Source: Actinomycetes bacterium | GTDB taxonomy: Bacteria > Actinomycetota > Acidimicrobiia > Acidimicrobiales > RAAP-2 | Assembly: GCA_021799915.1 (NCBI GenBank) | Contig: JAJYZN010000092.1 | Coordinates: forward strand, 1 to 10,826 | Length of the DNA: 10,826 nt | Direction of reading: 5' to 3' | Part shown: positions 6,831 through 10,826 of the stretch, piece after piece | Position numbering within the stretch: position 1 is the stretch's first letter | Layout: each line of letters starts with the position of its first letter | Notes under the pieces: generated by a model | What the model was told of the DNA's origin: nothing | Databases searched by the model: none | The model's input: the letters and a program-made list of their open reading frames with translations, nothing else | Made by a program: the position numbers and the translations under genes

Positions 6831-9800
6831 TCACCGGCTCGAAGGGTCGCCCGGCCCGGGTGCAGGCACGGATGCCGCCAGGCCGCGACGCCGGGCGGCC
6901 GAGGGGACGAGCAGGCGGCCGATGACGGGGACCTCTGTCATCGCCTCGGCTCGCAAAATGGTGACGAGGGTCGGCGCGAACTGCTCAGCCGAGTCGAAGA
7001 CCACGTAGCGAGGGAGCCACGAGGGCTCGTACTTGGCATTGAAGCGCCAGAGCGATTCGATCTGGAGGATCGTCGACATGCGCTTGAGCGCCCAGCGCTC
7101 CAGGCGTTGGGTGATGCCGTCCCCGCTCTCGCCCTCGAGGGTCGAGCGCATCGCCGCGAAATTGAGACTGAGGCCCCGCTGGCCACCCGCGCGCAGGTGC
7201 TCGATGGTCGAGCACAGGGCGTAGTCCAGCAGTCCGTTGGGATGCTCACCCGGGTCCCGGCGCATGAGGTCGAGCGAGTAGCCGCGAATGGCTGCCGACG
7301 GAACGAACTGGCACATCGCGACGGCATCGTGGCCGGGTCCGAACACGACGGTGAGCAGGAGACCGGCGTCACGCTGGTCGAAGATCCGCCCGAGCATCAT
7401 CGAGAAGCCGCGCTCGTGGTTACCCCGGCGATTGCGTCCCATGAGGTCGACCAGCTCGTTGGCCAGCTCGATCGGGACGGCCGAGGGATCGAAGAATTCG
7501 ACGGTGTAGCCGTAGCGCTCGACGCGGGCCACCGCCTGGCGGAGCCCCTTCATCTTGCCGCCGGCCAGCGAGAAGCGCTGCACGTCGACGACCGCCTCGT
7601 CCCCGATGTAGACGTGTCGCATGCCCGAGCTCCGGTAGATGGGCAGCCACTCCTCGGCAGCCGCAATCACCGCCACCCCCCAGCCTCTCCGGTCGCAGAA
7701 CCGGCGGAAGGCGTCCCACACGTGCAGACGCTCGCTGTGGGGGCCGATCGGGTCGGGGGAGACCAGGCACACCCCCCCGTAGACGGCGTAGGCCACCAGG
7801 CTGTCGCGATGGAAGAACCACTGCTTGTCGTCGCGCAGGGCGAAGTAGTCCAGCGTCCCGGTCCCGTGACGTCGGACGATGTCGCGGGCTCGCAGCTCGG
7901 CCGCCCGGCGGCTGGCGTGGTGCTCGCCGTCGCTCCCGGGTCGCCGGGACGACAGGGTCCGGTCCACCACTGGACGGGTGAGAAGGTACAGCGTGACCAC
8001 GGCCAGGCCGATCCCTACGGCCAGCATGCTGGGGGCAACCCAGTCGTTGACCGGGTCGACGAGCGCAACCGTCTGGAGGCCGACCATGCGCTCGACCACG
8101 GCGAGGAGCACCAGCGGCCACGAAGGCAGGGTGTGGCGTCGGAAGCTTCCGTTGACCTCGATGGCCGAGCTCGCGAGCCCGACGGCCAGCACGGCGCCGC
8201 CGACGAGGGTCACCGCGGCCGTGAGCCACGACGAGCGGTCGCCGGCGCTCCTGAAGAGCTCGCGTTCGGTGAGAAGCAGGAGGAGCACCCCGACCGTCAG
8301 GATCAGTCCGGCCGGGCTGGCACCGTGGAGGACGTGGAGCACGGTGGTCGCTGCGAGGAGCGCCACCGCCACCACCCACGCCCGCCGCTGGCCCCGCAGG
8401 ATGCCTCGGGCAAGCATCATGAGGGCAATGCCTGCGAGCGCGACGAGGGCCCCGGCTGCCTGGACGATGCCGAGGGGAAGGTACTCGCGCACGACGTGGA
8501 GGTGGCTGGCCAGCGGCCGGTTGACGGCGACGATGAGATCGACCAAACCGGCGGCGAAGATCGCGGCGGAGGCAAGTCGCCGCACTCGCCGGACTCGGAC
8601 CCGATCGGCGGCGACGCCGGGCGCGGGGGGCCACGAGTCTCCGTGGGGCCATGACGCCTTCACCCCTGGGTGGAGGTCCGCTGCCGCTTTGTACCCCTTC
8701 ACCACCCGGTAGCCGGTGGCCAGGCGCTCGAGCGTGGTCGAGGACGGCAAGTCCACATCGGCGAGCAGGAGACGCACGTGGAGATCGGCGCCGCTCTCGA
8801 GCTCGATGGCACTGGCCTGGCGGTGATGGAGGAACACCGGGGGGAGACCGAGGCGCCCACGGTGCTCGCGCACCAGCTCGCTGGTGCCCCCAGGACAGGC
8901 GAAGAAGCCAGGCCCGAGGTGGGTGAGCTCGGCTCGGAGCCTTCCGCCGACGACGAGGCCGGCGGCTCCGCCGGCCACCGCGGCCCGGGCGTGATCGAGC
9001 GCGTCGTCGCCGTCGACATCGAGGCCGCTGGAGGCGGGCGAGACTTCGGGACCGTACCGCGGCACGGTATCCCAGGGGGACGCGAGCTCCCCCCCGCCAT
9101 GGGAGCGCCAGAATCGTCTGGAGGCCCAGGCGACGGCCAGTGCGACCGCCAGCTCGAGCACGACGACGACTCCCAGGAGGAACAGAAGACGAGTGCTCCA
9201 CGGCGCGCTGTACGCGTGGAGCAGGACCTTGCGTACTCCCGCCTCTCGGCGCACGAGCCGCTCCACGCCGTGGAACACCACGGCCATCCGGATGACGACT
9301 GCGACCAGCAGCGCCACGATCGGCGGGATCCAGACGTAGCGACCGAACCTCCGGTACAAGGTGCGCGACGTCACGAAACGATTGGACGAGGACGGGTCCT
9401 CGAGCCGATCGATCCCATCGAGCCAGGGTTGGACTGCACTGTCACCGCCCTCGACAACCGTGGCGACATGGTGGTCGGGGTAGGCCGAGCGCACCTGAAC
9501 CCGGCGGGTGCCGGCCGCAGTCAGCATCTCCAAGTCGACCCCGTTGACCACCTCGATGCCGAGCTCGCCCAGGGCCACCAGCACCGCCGGATCGGTGACC
9601 GCCCCGATGTCCCGCCAGCCCGGCAGGACGAGTAGCCGGCAGTCGGCGCGCCGGCAGAACTCCTTGATCGCCGCGGTCAGCACGCCGTGGGCGTCGAGCG
9701 CTGCAAGTGCGTCGAGCCCGCCCGTACCAGCATCAGGTGCTGAAGCGCCGTCTTGGAGCTCGTGCCCGCAAGGCTGCGCACGAGAGCTGAAGAGGTTCCC

Positions 9801-10043
9801 GCACACGATCACCGTGCCGGGTCCCTCCCACTGGTCGAGGGTGAGCGCGATGTCGGTCGCCAGTGCTTTGGACGAGGCCGTCGCCGCGGCGGGCAGCAGC
9901 AGGTCCCCGAGCACCATCACCCGCTGCCCCAGGGGAACGCGCAGCACGGTGGCATCGGCGCCAAGCTCGGCGGGGGTGGCCGGGCGATCGGGCGCACTCG
10001 GTCCAGTCGGTATCGGGGCCGGGGTCGGCGTCGGCGTGGTCAC
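6831..10043 (-). CDS. MprF/LysX-type membrane protein with N-terminal phosphoesterase-like domain
   Basis: This 1070-residue protein has four parts. Residues 1-30 are a Pro/Thr-rich leader. Residues 39-230 and 343-450 look like two halves of a metallophosphoesterase fold: V-M-V-L-G-D (42-47), V-I-V-C-G-N (78-83), V-L-P-G-W-R-D (139-145), and L-V-V-G-G-R-L-R-A-E-L-T-H-L (363-376). The usual metal-binding D-x-H, G-N-H-D and G-H-x-H are degraded. The halves are separated by two transmembrane helices (about 237-258 and 284-308). Six or seven further helices follow (490-691). The C-terminus (about 712-1035) is the DUF2156 aminoacyl-phosphatidylglycerol synthase domain, with D-Y-F-A-L-R-D-D-K-Q-W-F-F at 732-744 and S-P-D-P-I-G-P at 762-768. 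Known relatives transfer lysine or alanine from tRNA to membrane lipid; the amino acid used here is unknown, and no LysRS domain is present. GTG 10043 is the first possible start (in-frame TGA at 10050-10052), but its GAGGGG is only two bases away. Confidence 0.85.
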   Translation of the reverse strand: MTTPTPTPAPIPTGPSAPDRPATPAELGADATVLRVPLGQRVMVLGDLLLPAAATASSKALATDIALTLDQWEGPGTVIVCGNLFSSRAQPCGHELQDGASAPDAGTGGLDALAALDAHGVLTAAIKEFCRRADCRLLVLPGWRDIGAVTDPAVLVALGELGIEVVNGVDLEMLTAAGTRRVQVRSAYPDHHVATVVEGGDSAVQPWLDGIDRLEDPSSSNRFVTSRTLYRRFGRYVWIPPIVALLVAVVIRMAVVFHGVERLVRREAGVRKVLLHAYSAPWSTRLLFLLGVVVVLELAVALAVAWASRRFWRSHGGGELASPWDTVPRYGPEVSPASSGLDVDGDDALDHARAAVAGGAAGLVVGGRLRAELTHLGPGFFACPGGTSELVREHRGRLGLPPVFLHHRQASAIELESGADLHVRLLLADVDLPSSTTLERLATGYRVVKGYKAAADLHPGVKASWPHGDSWPPAPGVAADRVRVRRVRRLASAAIFAAGLVDLIVAVNRPLASHLHVVREYLPLGIVQAAGALVALAGIALMMLARGILRGQRRAWVVAVALLAATTVLHVLHGASPAGLILTVGVLLLLLTERELFRSAGDRSSWLTAAVTLVGGAVLAVGLASSAIEVNGSFRRHTLPSWPLVLLAVVERMVGLQTVALVDPVNDWVAPSMLAVGIGLAVVTLYLLTRPVVDRTLSSRRPGSDGEHHASRRAAELRARDIVRRHGTGTLDYFALRDDKQWFFHRDSLVAYAVYGGVCLVSPDPIGPHSERLHVWDAFRRFCDRRGWGVAVIAAAEEWLPIYRSSGMRHVYIGDEAVVDVQRFSLAGGKMKGLRQAVARVERYGYTVEFFDPSAVPIELANELVDLMGRNRRGNHERGFSMMLGRIFDQRDAGLLLTVVFGPGHDAVAMCQFVPSAAIRGYSLDLMRRDPGEHPNGLLDYALCSTIEHLRAGGQRGLSLNFAAMRSTLEGESGDGITQRLERWALKRMSTILQIESLWRFNAKYEPSWLPRYVVFDSAEQFAPTLVTILRAEAMTEVPVIGRLLVPSAARRRGLAASVPAPGPGDPSSR

Positions 10044-10154
10044 GGCCCCTCAATGCTGCCACGCCCCGAAGTCGCTCCACGGCCTCGCCGCTCGCCGCTC
10101 GCTGCTCGGCTCGCCCGGAGCCGGCAGGCGTCGCGACCTCCTCGTGGGCGGGAC

Positions 10155-10190
10155 CGGGTCGACCCGTGCTTCCGGCGTGATATCAGCCGG
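10155..10190. promoter_or_regulatory. Paired palindromes in the divergent intergenic region
   Basis: The 178 bases between two divergent genes hold a perfect 12-bp palindrome, CGGGTCGACCCG (10155-10166). Five bases on is a near-perfect one at 10172-10190: CCGGC, one extra G, TGAT, then ATCAGCCGG. The second ends 31 bases before the HAD gene start. They could be operator sites or hairpins for the divergent promoters. No clear -10/-35 pair is visible. A 7-bp near-repeat, CTCGCCG, occurs three times at 10084-10104. Confidence 0.35.
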
Positions 10191-10221
10191 TAGGCAGGGT
10201 GAAGGCCGGTGAGCCAAGCTG

Positions 10222-10743
10222 GTGGACGTGGACCACCCCGTACCCGGGCAGAGCGATCGCCGCGTGCCGGCCAACTGGTGCTGGCGCGACGGACCGATGC
10301 CGAGGGGCCGAGCCGTCGTCTTCGACATCGACGGCGTGCTGTCGGACGCCGCCGGCCGTCAGCACTTCATCGAGCGAGGGCGCCGGGACTGGTCGGCGTT
10401 CTTCGAGGCATGCGGGGACGACCCTGTGATCGAGGAGGTGGCCCGCCTGGTGGAGCTGCTGGATCCCACGTTGGTCGTGGTGCTCCTGACGGGACGACCG
10501 CTGCGGGTGAGGCCTCAGACCCTCGCCTGGCTGGACCGCTACGGCCTGCGTTGGGATCTCCTCGTCATGCGCGACCGGGGTGACTACTCACAGGTCACCG
10601 TGTTCAAGCGCGGTGTCGTCCACGACCTCCGCAGGTACGGGTTCGACTTGCGCTTGGCCATGGAGGACGATCCGTCCAACCATGCGATGTTCGTGGCCGA
10701 GGGGGTCCCCTGTGTCTACATCCACTCGGGCTACTACGACTGA
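10222..10743 (+). CDS. HAD-superfamily phosphatase, polynucleotide 3'-phosphatase-like
   Basis: This 173-residue cytoplasmic protein carries all four HAD motifs: D35-I-D37-G-V-L-S-D (nucleophile and general acid), L-L-T90-G-R-P, K129 in V-F-K-R, and M-E-D149-D150 for magnesium. The short cap and the spacing are like the phosphatase domain of polynucleotide kinase-phosphatases, so a phosphomonoesterase acting on nucleic-acid ends or a nucleotide is plausible, but the substrate cannot be read from the sequence. GTG 10222 is the first start after an in-frame TGA at 10210-10212, with only a weak GGTGAG upstream. ATG 10297 would give 148 residues and still keep the whole HAD core. The gene is divergent from the MprF-like gene, and nothing in the window links the two functionally. 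Confidence 0.82.
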   Translation: MDVDHPVPGQSDRRVPANWCWRDGPMPRGRAVVFDIDGVLSDAAGRQHFIERGRRDWSAFFEACGDDPVIEEVARLVELLDPTLVVVLLTGRPLRVRPQTLAWLDRYGLRWDLLVMRDRGDYSQVTVFKRGVVHDLRRYGFDLRLAMEDDPSNHAMFVAEGVPCVYIHSGYYD

Positions 10744-10826
10744 CCGCCCACCTGCCCTTTCCGGCCGGCGGGGTCGCCCGCATCCAAGGGGTCGTCCGGA
10801 TCCGGCGCGTCGCCCGCCCCGAGCAC

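Noticed and set aside
6648..8654. Plus-strand open frame of 668 codons opposite the MprF-like gene
   Set aside because: It lies antisense to the convincingly coding minus-strand frame. Its translation is rich in Arg, Gly, Asp and His with no recognisable domain, as expected of a shadow frame in high-GC DNA.
10734..10826. Possible 3' end of a minus-strand gene (frame open from the window edge to TAG at 10734-10736), or a plus-strand frame over the same bases
   Set aside because: About 30 codons with no recognisable motif. Both strands have open, GC3-rich frames here, so neither can be preferred.

Overview
The window is a gene-dense, very GC-rich stretch whose coding frames end almost every codon in G or C. 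Gene order and protein sequences point to a high-GC actinobacterium. The first six genes closely resemble the Mycobacterium tuberculosis Rv0081-Rv0087 neighbourhood, and the style would also fit an uncultured Acidimicrobiia-type lineage. The lineage assignment is inference; there is no rRNA or marker gene here.

Positions 1-6151, plus strand: a tightly overlapped operon for a membrane complex related to complex I and group 4 [NiFe] hydrogenases. It holds a HyfB-like antiporter subunit (5' end outside the window), HycD/HyfC (NuoH-like), HycP/HyfE, HycQ/HyfF (a second antiporter subunit) and HycE/HyfG (fused NuoC-like and NuoD-like large subunit). All four gene junctions overlap by 1 or 4 bases. 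The large subunit has no CxxC motif at all. Both nickel-binding cysteine pairs are replaced (R-I-S-G-D-T and D-P-S-F-L-N), so it should not be a working hydrogenase. It fits the 'energy-converting hydrogenase-related' (Ehr) class, which lacks the NiFe site. The NuoB-like small subunit is not in the window and would be expected just upstream.

Positions 6152-6632: an AT-richer intergenic island with inverted repeats and a -10-like element, then a cysteine-free ArsR-family repressor resembling Rv0081. It sits downstream of the operon here, whereas in M. tuberculosis it is the first gene.

Positions 6633-6830: a convergent intergenic region with two possible hairpins and a four-copy 8-bp tandem repeat.

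Positions 6831-10043, minus strand: one 1070-residue membrane protein. It joins a degenerate metallophosphoesterase-like domain, interrupted by a transmembrane hairpin, to an MprF/LysX-type membrane region and a C-terminal aminoacyl-phosphatidylglycerol synthase (DUF2156) domain.

Positions 10044-10826: a divergent intergenic region with two adjacent palindromes, then a small HAD-family phosphatase resembling polynucleotide 3'-phosphatases, then 83 bases with no supportable gene.

The most interesting points are the hydrogenase-like complex without a metal site and the phosphoesterase-like/MprF-like fusion.
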